A stretch of 7,201 bases of DNA, taken from NCBI GenBank assembly GCA_949127645.1, contig CASBQM010000527.1:1-7201 (forward strand). Direction: 5' to 3'. This document shows, one piece after another, positions 1-5,992 of the stretch. The stretch's first letter is position 1, and each line of letters opens with the position of its first letter. The DNA comes from Synechococcales cyanobacterium PMM_0036. GTDB lineage: Bacteria > Cyanobacteriota > Cyanobacteriia > Elainellales > Elainellaceae. Below the pieces are notes generated by a model. The model was not told the origin of the DNA. It saw only the letters and a program-made list of their open reading frames with translations, and searched no databases. The position numbers and the translations under genes are program-made.

Positions 1-355
1 ATTCCTGAACTAAATAAAACTCTTTATTCACTTCAAAATAATCTAGCAGGCGCGGCACCTGAGGATGGTTGCCCACCTTTCCTAACGTCTTTGCCTCTCG
101 CTGAAACAGGTCTCGCGCCATTTGCAGGACATGAGCCGAGGAAGTGACCGGGCGAAGTTGCTTGATCACGCAGTAAGGAACGCCCGGCAAAGACTCATCT
201 TTCGCTAGAAAGGTAGCGCCAAAACCCCCCTGCCCCAAACCCTGGACAACTCTATAGCGATCTCGTAGCAGCAGTTTCGAGCCACAAGATTGGCAAATCT
301 CAGTATGGGTCAGGTTTTCAGGGCTTTTGCAGCCTGGATTTAAGCAGTAGCTCAT
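1..355 (-). CDS. Ser/Thr protein kinase with N-terminal zinc ribbon (partial, N-terminal part)
   Basis: The minus strand is open from an ATG at 353-355 to the left edge, giving 118 residues of the protein's N-terminus; the rest lies outside the window. Residues 4, 9, 21 and 24 are cysteines (Cys-X4-Cys then Cys-X2-Cys), a small zinc-ribbon of the kind that precedes many cyanobacterial eukaryotic-type kinases. The kinase N-lobe follows: a glycine-rich loop GLGQGGFG at 39-46, the ATP-binding lysine at 65 (VIKQ), a likely alpha-C glutamate at 87 and a hinge-like YLVQE at 114-118. The family phosphorylates Ser/Thr of target proteins in signalling; the target here is unknown. The catalytic HRD and DFG motifs would lie beyond the edge, so activity cannot be judged. 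The ribosome site before the start is weak. It is on the same strand as the thioredoxin-like gene but about 520 bp away, so probably a separate unit. Confidence 0.9.
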   Translation of the reverse strand, partial: MSYCLNPGCKSPENLTHTEICQSCGSKLLLRDRYRVVQGLGQGGFGATFLAKDESLPGVPYCVIKQLRPVTSSAHVLQMARDLFQREAKTLGKVGNHPQVPRLLDYFEVNKEFYLVQE

Positions 356-619
356 TAGGGCATCACTCGCTTGATCGATCGCTGGGTGTTGCAATCTCTA
401 TGCCCACGTAGGCTCGAAATTGCAGGTTTGGAATTAGACACCCCATTACCTTCAATTATCTTTCCAACATTTGTAGAATAGAGCGCCATTCTTGCTGGAA
501 ATCTCTTGAAGAGTTGCTAAAGTTCGACTCGTTTTCCTTCAAATTTGGATAAAAGCCCATAGATATACGGGCAAGGCAAGGTAGCAATGCTGCTATGGAT
601 TCTCTGCAAGGTGTAATCT

Positions 620-709
620 ATGACAAGAGAAACGACTTTTATCTCAAGCCTCATGATTGCTGCCGCCCTCGTTCTAACTCAGATTCCTGGCTGCAATGGT
701 GAGGGGTGA
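620..709 (+). CDS. possible tiny lipoprotein or lipoprotein remnant (29 aa)
   Basis: The ORF has an ATG at 620 with AAGGTG (608-613) six bases before it. The product has a charged start (MTRET), a hydrophobic stretch at roughly residues 8-20 and then QIPGC with Cys at 25, resembling a lipoprotein signal peptide. Proline at -2 of the lipobox is atypical, and only four residues (NGEG) follow the cysteine before a TGA. It could be a genuine very short lipopeptide, the 5' stub of a broken lipoprotein gene, or chance. A second ORF in another frame (696-788) overlaps its end and is also hydrophobic, but the two do not join into a recognisable protein. No family is recognised. Confidence 0.3.
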   Translation: MTRETTFISSLMIAAALVLTQIPGCNGEG

Positions 710-806
710 TGCCCCTTCCGTCTTATTAGGTAGCTGCTTGGGTAGCTTCGCTAGTTTACTCACCCTAGCCTTCATCACTATAGTTTAGGTTCTTGAAGGA
801 TCGTTA

Positions 807-820
807 AAAGTTTAAACTTT
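807..820. repeat. 14-bp perfect palindrome
   Basis: AAAGTTTAAACTTT is exactly self-complementary. It lies in the convergent gap between the tiny ORF at 620-709 and the end of the thioredoxin-like gene. With no loop and only two G/C pairs it would make a poor terminator; it could be a protein-binding site or chance in AT-rich sequence. Confidence 0.35.
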
Positions 821-826
821 GAAGAT

Positions 827-883
827 TTAGTAAAGTGAAGATTCAGTAAAGCTAGAATTTATCAGTACAGAGCCTTAGTAAAG
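827..883. repeat. four degenerate copies of TYAGTAMAG at the 3' end of the thioredoxin-like gene
   Basis: The copies are TTAGTAAAG (827-835), TCAGTAAAG (843-851), TCAGTACAG (862-870) and TTAGTAAAG (875-883). The first and last extend to an identical 11-mer ending in TG. Offsets are 16, 19 and 13 bp. The last copy contains the stop codon of the minus-strand gene (TTA at 875-877, read as TAA) and encodes its last residues, Leu-Tyr. The units are short and AT-rich, so chance is not excluded. Confidence 0.45.
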
Positions 884-1696
884 TGTCTGCGTGAGCTGCT
901 TACGATAGAGTTTCGTTAAAGGATTGTCATCTTCTAGTAAATCAAAAATCATGATCATGGCTTTACGAGCGCCATCATTGCGATATTTACGGTTTTTACC
1001 TACGATTTCCAAAAAGCCCTGAAGCGCGGCTTCATAGTTTTCAGATAGCGTCTGCTGCACGGCGCGAAAAAATACTTCGTCTAGCTCATGCTTCAAAATT
1101 GGATCAACACTTTCTAGTTTGAGCTGCATTAGCTCCCTTAGTGCCCTGGCAGTGCCAGAATATTCTCGATCGCTCTCATCAATAAACACCAGCAGCTTTT
1201 CGGCAGAGTCTAGCCGATCTTGGCTGATGAGAAATTTTGCCGCAGCGATCGCCAACTGCTGATTTTGAGGATATTTTTCCATCAACTCTGTAAAGCCAGC
1301 CTTAGCGACCTCCAGATTGCCTTCCCGAATCGCTGCTTGAACGGCTTCTAGCTCCAGATCCAGCCCTGACTTAAGATTAAGCTGAGCTAGGAACTGTCTG
1401 AGCTTAGGTTCTGGCAAAGCGCCAACAAATCCGGGCTGCATTTGTCCCTGATTGACCACCCGCACATCTGGAACGCCTTCAATGCCATAGGTGCTAGCCA
1501 ATTCTGGATTTTGGTCAATGTCAACTTTTGCCAACACAAAGTCATATTCCTGCGCTAGCTTCTCCAAGAGGGGCTTCAGCAATTGACAAGGACCGCACCA
1601 CTGGGCAAAGAAGTCTACGACAACCGGGCGCTGAAAGGAGGCTTGCATTACGTCACTATCAAAGCTGCTGCTGTTTACTTCAACTGAAACTCCCAT
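875..1696 (-). CDS. cnoX: thioredoxin-TPR protein, CnoX/YbbN family
   Basis: The 273-residue protein has a thioredoxin fold (about 5-108) followed by a helical TPR-like region (about 112-273). The thioredoxin part carries WCGPC at 33-37, both cysteines present, and the cis-proline in GVP at 74-76. The C-terminus (DGARKAMIMIFDLL, then a YRKQL-type end) is typical of the family. CnoX proteins are cytosolic holdase chaperones that protect clients from over-oxidation and pass them to chaperonins; E. coli CnoX has lost the CXXC, whereas this one keeps it and may act as an oxidoreductase. The start is supported by AGGAGG at 1706-1711, nine bases upstream. It lies 120 bp behind ctaE on the same strand, but a likely terminator intervenes, so it is probably transcribed mainly from its own promoter. 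A role in oxidase biogenesis is only suggested by position. There is no signal peptide. Confidence 0.88.
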   Translation of the reverse strand: MGVSVEVNSSSFDSDVMQASFQRPVVVDFFAQWCGPCQLLKPLLEKLAQEYDFVLAKVDIDQNPELASTYGIEGVPDVRVVNQGQMQPGFVGALPEPKLRQFLAQLNLKSGLDLELEAVQAAIREGNLEVAKAGFTELMEKYPQNQQLAIAAAKFLISQDRLDSAEKLLVFIDESDREYSGTARALRELMQLKLESVDPILKHELDEVFFRAVQQTLSENYEAALQGFLEIVGKNRKYRNDGARKAMIMIFDLLEDDNPLTKLYRKQLTQTLY

Positions 1697-1705
1697 CTTG
1701 ACGAA

Positions 1706-1711
1706 CCTCCT
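1706..1711 (-). promoter_or_regulatory. Shine-Dalgarno AGGAGG of the thioredoxin-TPR gene
   Basis: CCTCCT on the plus strand reads AGGAGG on the minus strand, nine bases before the ATG at 1694-1696. It fixes the start of the thioredoxin-TPR gene. Further upstream on the minus strand a TAAAAT hexamer could be a -10 box, but no good -35 partner is visible. Confidence 0.75.
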
Positions 1712-1763
1712 GATATGCGATCGGGTTGCACAGTTTTTTATTTTAGGTCAAATTACTCTAGAT

Positions 1764-1797
1764 CAAATGAAACAGCCCCCGACTGATCAGGGGCTTC
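1764..1797 (-). terminator. intrinsic terminator of the ctaCDE operon
   Basis: Read on the minus strand, AGCCCC (from 1795 down to 1790) pairs with GGGGCT (1779 down to 1774) across a 10-base loop, followed by a T-rich run GTTTCATTTG. It starts about 20 bp after the ctaE stop codon, where an operon terminator is expected. The T-run is broken by C and G, so termination may be incomplete and allow some read-through into the thioredoxin-TPR gene. Confidence 0.65.
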
Positions 1798-1816
1798 AGG
1801 AAAAGAGCTTGAGCCG

Positions 1817-2437
1817 CTACAAAATATAGAGCAGGATGAATAACACAATCCAAACTACATCAACAAAGTGCCAGTAGAGTTCGGCGGCTTCAACACCAAA
1901 ATGCTCTTGGTCAGAATAGTGACCTGCTTTTTGAGCGCGCCATAGCACTGCCAGAATTAAACAAACGCCCAAAAACACGTGTAGCCCGTGGAAACCTGTC
2001 AGCACATAAAAGGTGCTGGCGTAGAGATTGGTCGTCAAGCCAAACTCTAGCTTGCTGTACTCATAAAGCTGACCCATTAGGAAGACAGCGCCCATAATGG
2101 CGGTGATCGAAAACCAAATGCGTAGCCCTTTGACATCATTCTTTTTGATCGCCGTGTCAGCGTTATGGATAATGAAGCTGCTGGTAATCAGAATCACCGT
2201 GTTAATGGCGGGTAAAGCTAACTCCCGCTCTGGAGTGCCTTCAGGTGGCCAGCTTGGGTAGACAGCACGGAAGGTGAGATATGCCACAAACAGCCCCAGA
2301 AAGATCATGCTTTCTGCACCCAGGAAAACCAGCAACCCAAACAGTCGAAGGTCGGGATGTTCCTCGTGGGGAGGAGCCGCCACCTCTTCATTGTGATAGT
2401 TTAGAGCGGCTTTATTTGGATCGACGGTACCTTGCAT
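1817..2437 (-). CDS. ctaE: cytochrome c oxidase subunit III
   Basis: This is subunit III of the aa3-type oxidase, a membrane protein without redox centres that stabilises subunit I. From the chosen start it has 206 residues and about five membrane helices, the short bacterial form. Diagnostic stretches are HEEHPDLRLFGLLVFLGAES (24-43, with Glu42 in the first helix), TGFHGLHVFLG (147-157) and the C-terminal WHFVDVVW (189-196). The frame is open 40 codons further upstream to an ATG at 2555, but that would overlap the end of ctaD by 86 bp and add a non-homologous-looking leader. ATG 2435-2437 gives the MQGTVDPNKA start typical of cyanobacterial CtaE, with GGAG four bases upstream (2442-2445), and leaves a 34-bp gap to ctaD. 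It is the last gene of the ctaCDE operon. Confidence 0.95.
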   Translation of the reverse strand: MQGTVDPNKAALNYHNEEVAAPPHEEHPDLRLFGLLVFLGAESMIFLGLFVAYLTFRAVYPSWPPEGTPERELALPAINTVILITSSFIIHNADTAIKKNDVKGLRIWFSITAIMGAVFLMGQLYEYSKLEFGLTTNLYASTFYVLTGFHGLHVFLGVCLILAVLWRAQKAGHYSDQEHFGVEAAELYWHFVDVVWIVLFILLYIL

Positions 2438-2471
2438 AGCGCTCCAGTTGCTAAAGGAGAAAAACGTTGTA

Positions 2472-4145
2472 TCAGGAGCCAGAAGAACTACCGCTAAGGG
2501 CAGGTGAAGCACCGGGAGGCAATTTGCCCTCTTCAGACTGATGCTCGCCGTAGTCATAAGGTCCTGTGGTTAAGACAGGCAGAACCTCAAAGTTTTCGAT
2601 CGCCGGAGGAGAAGAAGTTTGCCACTCTAAAGTCAGAGCATTCCAGGGATTATCGGTTGCCTTAGCTCCTTTCATCCAGCTCCAGACAGCGTTGATCAAA
2701 AACGGGACTGTAGAAACCGCCAGAATGTATGATCCCACAGTTGCCAACTGATTGAGTGACGTGAACCGGGCATCATAGAAGGCAATGCGGCGATTCATGC
2801 CCATCAGACCTAGCTCATGCATGGGCATAAAGGTGAGGTTCATGCCGATAAAAGTTAGGACGAAGTGGATTTGCCCCAGTGTTTCATTGACCATGCGCCC
2901 CGTGATCTTGGGGAACCAGTGATAGATAGCGGCATAGATACCAAACACAGAGCCGCCGAACAGCACATAGTGCAAATGAGCCACTACAAAGTAGGTGTCA
3001 TGAACGTGAATATCGAACGGCACCGCTGCCAGCATTACGCCCGTAATGCCGCCAATCACGAATACTGCAATGAAGCCCATGGCAAACAGCATGGCGCTGT
3101 TGTAGGAAATTTTGCCGCCCCAGATGGTCGCCAGCCAGCCGAATACCTTAATCCCGGTTGGAACTGCAATAATCATCGTCGTGATCATGAAGAACATCCG
3201 CAGCCATGCTGGGGTGCCGCTCGTGAACATATGGTGCGCCCAGACGATTAGCCCCAGGAAAGAAATGACTAGGCTAGAATAGGCGATCGCCTTATAGCCA
3301 AAAATCGGCTTCCGGGCATGAACGGGTAAAATCTCTGAAATGGCTCCAAACAGCGGCAGCACCATAATATAGACCGCCGGGTGGGAGTAAAACCAGAACA
3401 TATGCTGATAGACGATCGGATCGCCGCCGCCCATGGGATTGAAGAAAGAGGTACCTGCCAGGAGGTCGAACGCCAGCAGGATCAAAGCCCCAGCCAGAAC
3501 TGGAGTGCCCACAAGAATTAGCCCTGCCGTCGCCAGCATCGACCAGCAAAACAGCGGCATTTTGTGGATAGTCATGGTGGGCACCCGCATCTTGAGGATC
3601 GTCACCAGAAAGTTGATCGCGCCTAAAATGGAGGAAGTCCCGGAAATTAGCAGACTGAAAATCCAGATGCCCTCACCGACTTTGCCCGTCATTAGGCTGA
3701 GGGGCGGGTAAGAAGTCCAGCCTGCCTGAGGAGATTCCAGAAAAAAGCTCAGCACCAGCATCAGTCCTGCGGGAGGCACCATCCAAAACGCCATAGCATT
3801 CATCTTTGGAAAAGCCATATCCCGTGCCCCAACCATGAGAGGAATGAGATAGTTTGCTAGTCCAGCTCCAGCAGGAATGATCCACAGGAAGATCATGATT
3901 GTGCCGTGTAGAGTTAGAAGGCTGTTGTAGGTATTAGGGCTAACAAAGTCAGAGGCAGGAGTTGCCAACTCTGTGCGGATTGCAGTTGCCAGCGCTCCAC
4001 CAATGGCATAGAAGAAGAAGGCAGTTACGAGGTATTGCAGTCCGATAACCTTGTGGTCTTCGCAAAAGGTGAAATAGTGCCACCATTTCCGCTCTACATG
4101 AGCATGGGCACTTGGAGCAATTTGCATTTCTGCTTGAGTCGTCAT
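2472..4145 (-). CDS. ctaD: cytochrome c oxidase subunit I (aa3-type, A2 family)
   Basis: This is the 557-residue catalytic subunit, which reduces O2 to water and pumps protons. Ligands are present: His80 (TLHG) and His392 for heme a, His390 for heme a3, and His255, His304 and His305 for CuB, with Tyr259 as the cross-linked tyrosine in HPAVY. The Mg site HVHD is at 380-383. Asp109 at the D-channel mouth and Thr330/Lys333 of the K-channel are kept. The D-channel glutamate of the HPEVY form is replaced by Ala257, with the preceding WFYSH (251-255) supplying the Tyr-Ser pair of A2-type oxidases. The C-terminal tail ends in a Ser/Gly-rich stretch. The start is ATG 4143-4145, in line with the family, though no Shine-Dalgarno precedes it. 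It lies 122 bp after ctaC and 34 bp before ctaE. Confidence 0.97.
   Translation of the reverse strand: MTTQAEMQIAPSAHAHVERKWWHYFTFCEDHKVIGLQYLVTAFFFYAIGGALATAIRTELATPASDFVSPNTYNSLLTLHGTIMIFLWIIPAGAGLANYLIPLMVGARDMAFPKMNAMAFWMVPPAGLMLVLSFFLESPQAGWTSYPPLSLMTGKVGEGIWIFSLLISGTSSILGAINFLVTILKMRVPTMTIHKMPLFCWSMLATAGLILVGTPVLAGALILLAFDLLAGTSFFNPMGGGDPIVYQHMFWFYSHPAVYIMVLPLFGAISEILPVHARKPIFGYKAIAYSSLVISFLGLIVWAHHMFTSGTPAWLRMFFMITTMIIAVPTGIKVFGWLATIWGGKISYNSAMLFAMGFIAVFVIGGITGVMLAAVPFDIHVHDTYFVVAHLHYVLFGGSVFGIYAAIYHWFPKITGRMVNETLGQIHFVLTFIGMNLTFMPMHELGLMGMNRRIAFYDARFTSLNQLATVGSYILAVSTVPFLINAVWSWMKGAKATDNPWNALTLEWQTSSPPAIENFEVLPVLTTGPYDYGEHQSEEGKLPPGASPALSGSSSGS
3283..3290. repeat. HIP1 octamer GCGATCGC (one of five)
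   Basis: This palindrome is highly over-represented in many cyanobacterial genomes. Other exact copies are at 1245-1252, 4229-4236, 6173-6180 and 6975-6982. All but the one at 4229, which sits in the ctaC-ctaD spacer, lie inside genes. Five in 7.2 kb far exceeds chance and supports the cyanobacterial assignment. Confidence 0.9.
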
Positions 4146-4149
4146 AGCG

Positions 4150-4217
4150 GGTTCAACAGGCTGAGAGGTTCAACAGGCTTAGTTTTTCTAACAGGCTTGG
4201 TTTTTTAGTGGGCTTGG
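4150..4217. repeat. degenerate 17-18-bp tandem repeat in the ctaC-ctaD spacer
   Basis: Read on the plus strand, GGTTCAACAGGCT occurs at 4150-4162 and again exactly at 4167-4179. A third copy continues as AACAGGCTTGG from 4190, and a fourth as TGGGCTTGG at 4209-4217. Offsets are 17-18 bp, with T-runs between the later copies. In mRNA sense the array lies just upstream of ctaD, where a Shine-Dalgarno would be expected but is missing. Its unit differs from the 15-bp repeat that ends ctaC. Confidence 0.7.
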
Positions 4218-4267
4218 AGTGGCACAGAGCGATCGCTCGCAAAGATTTGAGTTCACACCCACTGTTC

Positions 4268-5368
4268 TTAGAGTGATGCACGCAGCATTGAGTCGTGTGG
4301 CATCGAGTCGTGCGGCATTAATTCGTGCGATATTGCATCGTGCCGCATCGAGTCATGAGGCATTGTATAATGCAACTGCTCTAGTGCTTTGGCATCGAGA
4401 CCCATCTGGTGAGCCGCAGGAACTAGGTAATCTGCATCCGATCGATTTTCACCTAGAGCTACTGTGCTTGCCAACTTCTCTAAATCTGCCGCAGTTTGAG
4501 AGTCGTTCTCTACGATCGGCATCGACTCTTGAACCCACTTGTCATAGTCTTCTGGAGCTTGAACATATAGACGGCTAGCCATGCCACCATGGTAGGCTCC
4601 GCAGAGTTCAGCACAGACGATCGGGTAATCGCCGACGCGGGTGGGCGTGAAGCGCAGCTCAGATTCTATGCCGGGAATGGTGTCTTGCTTAATGCGAAAC
4701 TCGGGGAGCCAAAATGCGTGAATTACATCCTGCGCCTTCAGGTTAAGCCGAACATTTTTGTTGGCGGGAAGATGTAGCTCACCTGAAGTAATGCCCAAGT
4801 CAGGATAGGTGAAGATCCAGGCGTATTGCATTCCTAAAACATTGACGGTGACATCAGGAGCAACGCCAATTTCATCTGGTGAGGCACCAATTCCTAGCGC
4901 CATGTGGTTGTGTCGCGCTTTTTTGGACGAGGCGGCATCCATTAGAGGCATGGCTGAGCCTCCTTCTGAAAGCATTGCCACCTGAACGCCGGGATCGCCC
5001 GCAGCGTCCGGATCAAAGCCGCCCATGCTGTTGTAGACATCAAAACTGTAGATGCCTAGAACTAGAACGATCGCCACCGGAATTGCAGTCCAGACAATTT
5101 CGAGGGGAATATTGCCTTCGATCGCCGGTCCATCGGTCTCGTCACCGGGTTTGCGGCGAAACTTGAACAGACAAATAATTAGCACGCCCCAAACCAGAAG
5201 GAAAATGGCGGTACCAATCGTCATCATAGTATCGAACAATCCATCCACCAAAGCTGCATCATTGGAAGCCTGAACGGGCATCAGCCCGTGATTTTGTCCG
5301 TACCACAGGCTAGCCAGGGTCAGAATGATGCCTGCCAGCATCGTTAGGATATTACTTGGAATTTTCAC
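4268..5368 (-). CDS. ctaC: cytochrome c oxidase subunit II (CuA) with His-rich C-terminal tail
   Basis: Subunit II takes electrons from cytochrome c or plastocyanin through CuA and passes them to CtaD. The 366 residues comprise a signal-peptide-like segment (5-23, possible cleavage after VQA at 34), two membrane helices (about 47-68 and 91-110), a linker and a cupredoxin domain. The CuA ligands are complete: His217, Cys252, Glu254, Cys256, His260 and Met263. The aromatic electron-entry region QYAWIF is at 181-186. The tail after the cupredoxin fold is about 95 residues and ends in a repeated M-P-H-D-S segment. The start is a GTG (5366-5368): an in-frame TGA lies four codons upstream, the next in-frame Met is residue 10, and MKIPSN matches the usual N-terminus. 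No Shine-Dalgarno is seen. It is the first gene of ctaCDE, divergent from ctaA. Confidence 0.97.
   Translation of the reverse strand: MKIPSNILTMLAGIILTLASLWYGQNHGLMPVQASNDAALVDGLFDTMMTIGTAIFLLVWGVLIICLFKFRRKPGDETDGPAIEGNIPLEIVWTAIPVAIVLVLGIYSFDVYNSMGGFDPDAAGDPGVQVAMLSEGGSAMPLMDAASSKKARHNHMALGIGASPDEIGVAPDVTVNVLGMQYAWIFTYPDLGITSGELHLPANKNVRLNLKAQDVIHAFWLPEFRIKQDTIPGIESELRFTPTRVGDYPIVCAELCGAYHGGMASRLYVQAPEDYDKWVQESMPIVENDSQTAADLEKLASTVALGENRSDADYLVPAAHQMGLDAKALEQLHYTMPHDSMRHDAISHELMPHDSMPHDSMLRASL
4274..4363 (-). repeat. 15-bp in-frame minisatellite encoding the CtaC His/Asp tail
   Basis: Six consecutive 15-bp units encode residues 336-365 of CtaC. The commonest five-residue unit is M-P-H-D-S (three exact copies); the others are MRHDA, ISHEL and MLRAS. 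Five of the six units have His in third place, and four have His-Asp. Because the unit is a multiple of three, copy number can change without shifting the frame. The stop codon follows one codon later. Confidence 0.9.
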
Positions 5369-5626
5369 AGATAATCGGGGTCATAGAAGTAATTTGAGCA
5401 AATTCTATCTAAGCGCAGCCCACTCCATTTAAGAGTGCGAAAGGCAGCTAGAGGATAAATTCCAGAAAGAGTTAAGAGAGTCTAATACTTTGAGCGATTT
5501 TAAAAGGCGATATTAACACTAGCTTATGGAAATCTGGCAGTCGCCCTAAAAATTAAAAAAATCCTTTGATAAAGTTGACGATCTCAATGATTTCAATAGG
5601 TTTGGCTTCGAGGCTATCCTGAGCTG

Positions 5627-5653
5627 TTGCCTGATTTACCTTGTCTTTATAAT
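5627..5653 (+). promoter_or_regulatory. candidate promoter upstream of the decayed gene
   Basis: A perfect TATAAT lies at 5648-5653 and a TTGCCT (four of six -35 bases) at 5627-5632, with a short 15-bp spacer. It points rightward into the pseudogene at 5698-5922 and could be its remnant promoter. The region is AT-rich, so chance is possible. Confidence 0.35.
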
Positions 5654-5697
5654 CTGTCCTTCTAATACGTTAAACCAATCGACCTCATTCAACTAGG

Positions 5698-5922
5698 TTT
5701 CACAGGTCGCCAAAAGCTAAAATTATCCGCATTCCGACAATTCTTAAGCATATTTTTGGAATCGAAAAGAGGATACGTATCAATAGATACTAAGCTAATG
5801 CTGAGATTCGTAAATTTTATTAAGCGGGTGATGTTGTATTCAAGCACAAGCCCTACTGTGCCGCCTCTGAACAATTCAATGAACAATCCGAAGAAATTGC
5901 TAAGGCTTTCTGCATTAATTGA
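5698..5922 (+). pseudogene. decayed small gene of unknown function
   Basis: In the plus frame starting at 5698, about 75 codons read like a real protein but are broken by TAA at 5791-5793 and 5821-5823, ending at TGA 5920-5922. The first part is basic and includes KAKIIRIPTILKHIF; between the stops comes ANAEIRKFY, and then AGDVVFKHKPYCAASEQF followed by NEQSEEIAKAF. Both TAA codons sit where Gln (CAA) would fit, so two C-to-T changes could explain them. No start codon remains in frame near 5698. The opposite strand has an uninterrupted 79-codon ORF (5689-5928), but its Phe/Leu/Ser/Asn-rich product looks like an antisense shadow. The family is not identified. Confidence 0.5.
5777..5790. promoter_or_regulatory. 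NtcA-type motif GTAN8TAC
   Basis: GTATCAATAGATAC matches the GTA-N8-TAC site of NtcA, the cyanobacterial nitrogen regulator, with the symmetry extended to GTATC/GATAC. It lies inside the decayed gene, about 410 bp from ctaC and 260 bp from ctaA. On the minus strand a TATGCT (5747-5752, TAN3T) lies 24 bp beyond it, near the usual 22-23 bp. One or two such motifs are expected by chance in a window this size. Confidence 0.25.
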
Positions 5923-5963
5923 GTACATTCACTAGAGTAAAGACATGATCTGTTGCAAAAAAG

Positions 5964-5992
5964 TTGTAAGAGAACTCGGTTTTAGATTGAAT
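5964..5992 (+). promoter_or_regulatory. weak candidate promoter of ctaA
   Basis: TTGTAA (5964-5969) and TTGAAT (5987-5992) are separated by 17 bp; each matches four of six consensus bases. Its -10 overlaps the first copy of an exact direct repeat TTGAATCA (5987-5994 and 6010-6017). It is offered as the best-placed candidate for ctaA, not a firm call. Confidence 0.25.

Larger units (their letters stand above)
356..874. other. 519-bp intergenic region without a solid gene
   Basis: This is the spacer between the kinase start and the end of the thioredoxin-like gene, both on the minus strand. It holds a 29-codon plus-strand ORF (620-709), a second overlapping hydrophobic plus-strand ORF (696-788, starts possible at ATG 696 or GTG 699), a small inverted repeat TAGCA/TGCTA (582-586 and 591-595), a 14-bp AT-only palindrome (807-820) and a degenerate repeat running to 883. 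No convincing promoter for the kinase could be picked out by eye. Confidence 0.6.

Noticed and set aside
582..595. Small hairpin TAGCA/TGCTA before the ORF at 620
   Set aside because: A five-base stem with no T-run is too weak to call a terminator or attenuator.
696..788. Hydrophobic plus-strand ORF overlapping the end of the tiny lipoprotein-like ORF
   Set aside because: It has no ribosome site of its own and no motif; joining it to the upstream ORF by a frameshift gives nothing recognisable.
2438..2557. N-terminal extension of CtaE by 40 codons
   Set aside because: It would overlap the ctaD coding end, has no family-like sequence, and the internal ATG at 2435-2437 matches the usual CtaE start with a GGAG before it.
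2566..3885. Several ORFs of 60-130 codons on both strands within ctaD
   Set aside because: They are shadows of a strongly conserved gene with all catalytic residues; none resembles a known protein.
4219..4578. Plus-strand ORF of 119 codons opposite the end of ctaC
   Set aside because: It is the complement of the CtaC tail; the repetitive 15-bp array keeps the opposite frame open and its product is repeat-like.
4580..4720. Possible loss of a CuA ligand in CtaC
   Set aside because: His217, Cys252, Glu254, Cys256, His260 and Met263 are all present in the expected order.
5689..5928. Minus-strand ORF of 79 codons in the ctaC-ctaA spacer
   Set aside because: It lies antisense to a more protein-like, though broken, plus-strand frame; the product is Phe/Leu/Ser/Asn-rich with no recognisable motif, and there is no clear ribosome site.
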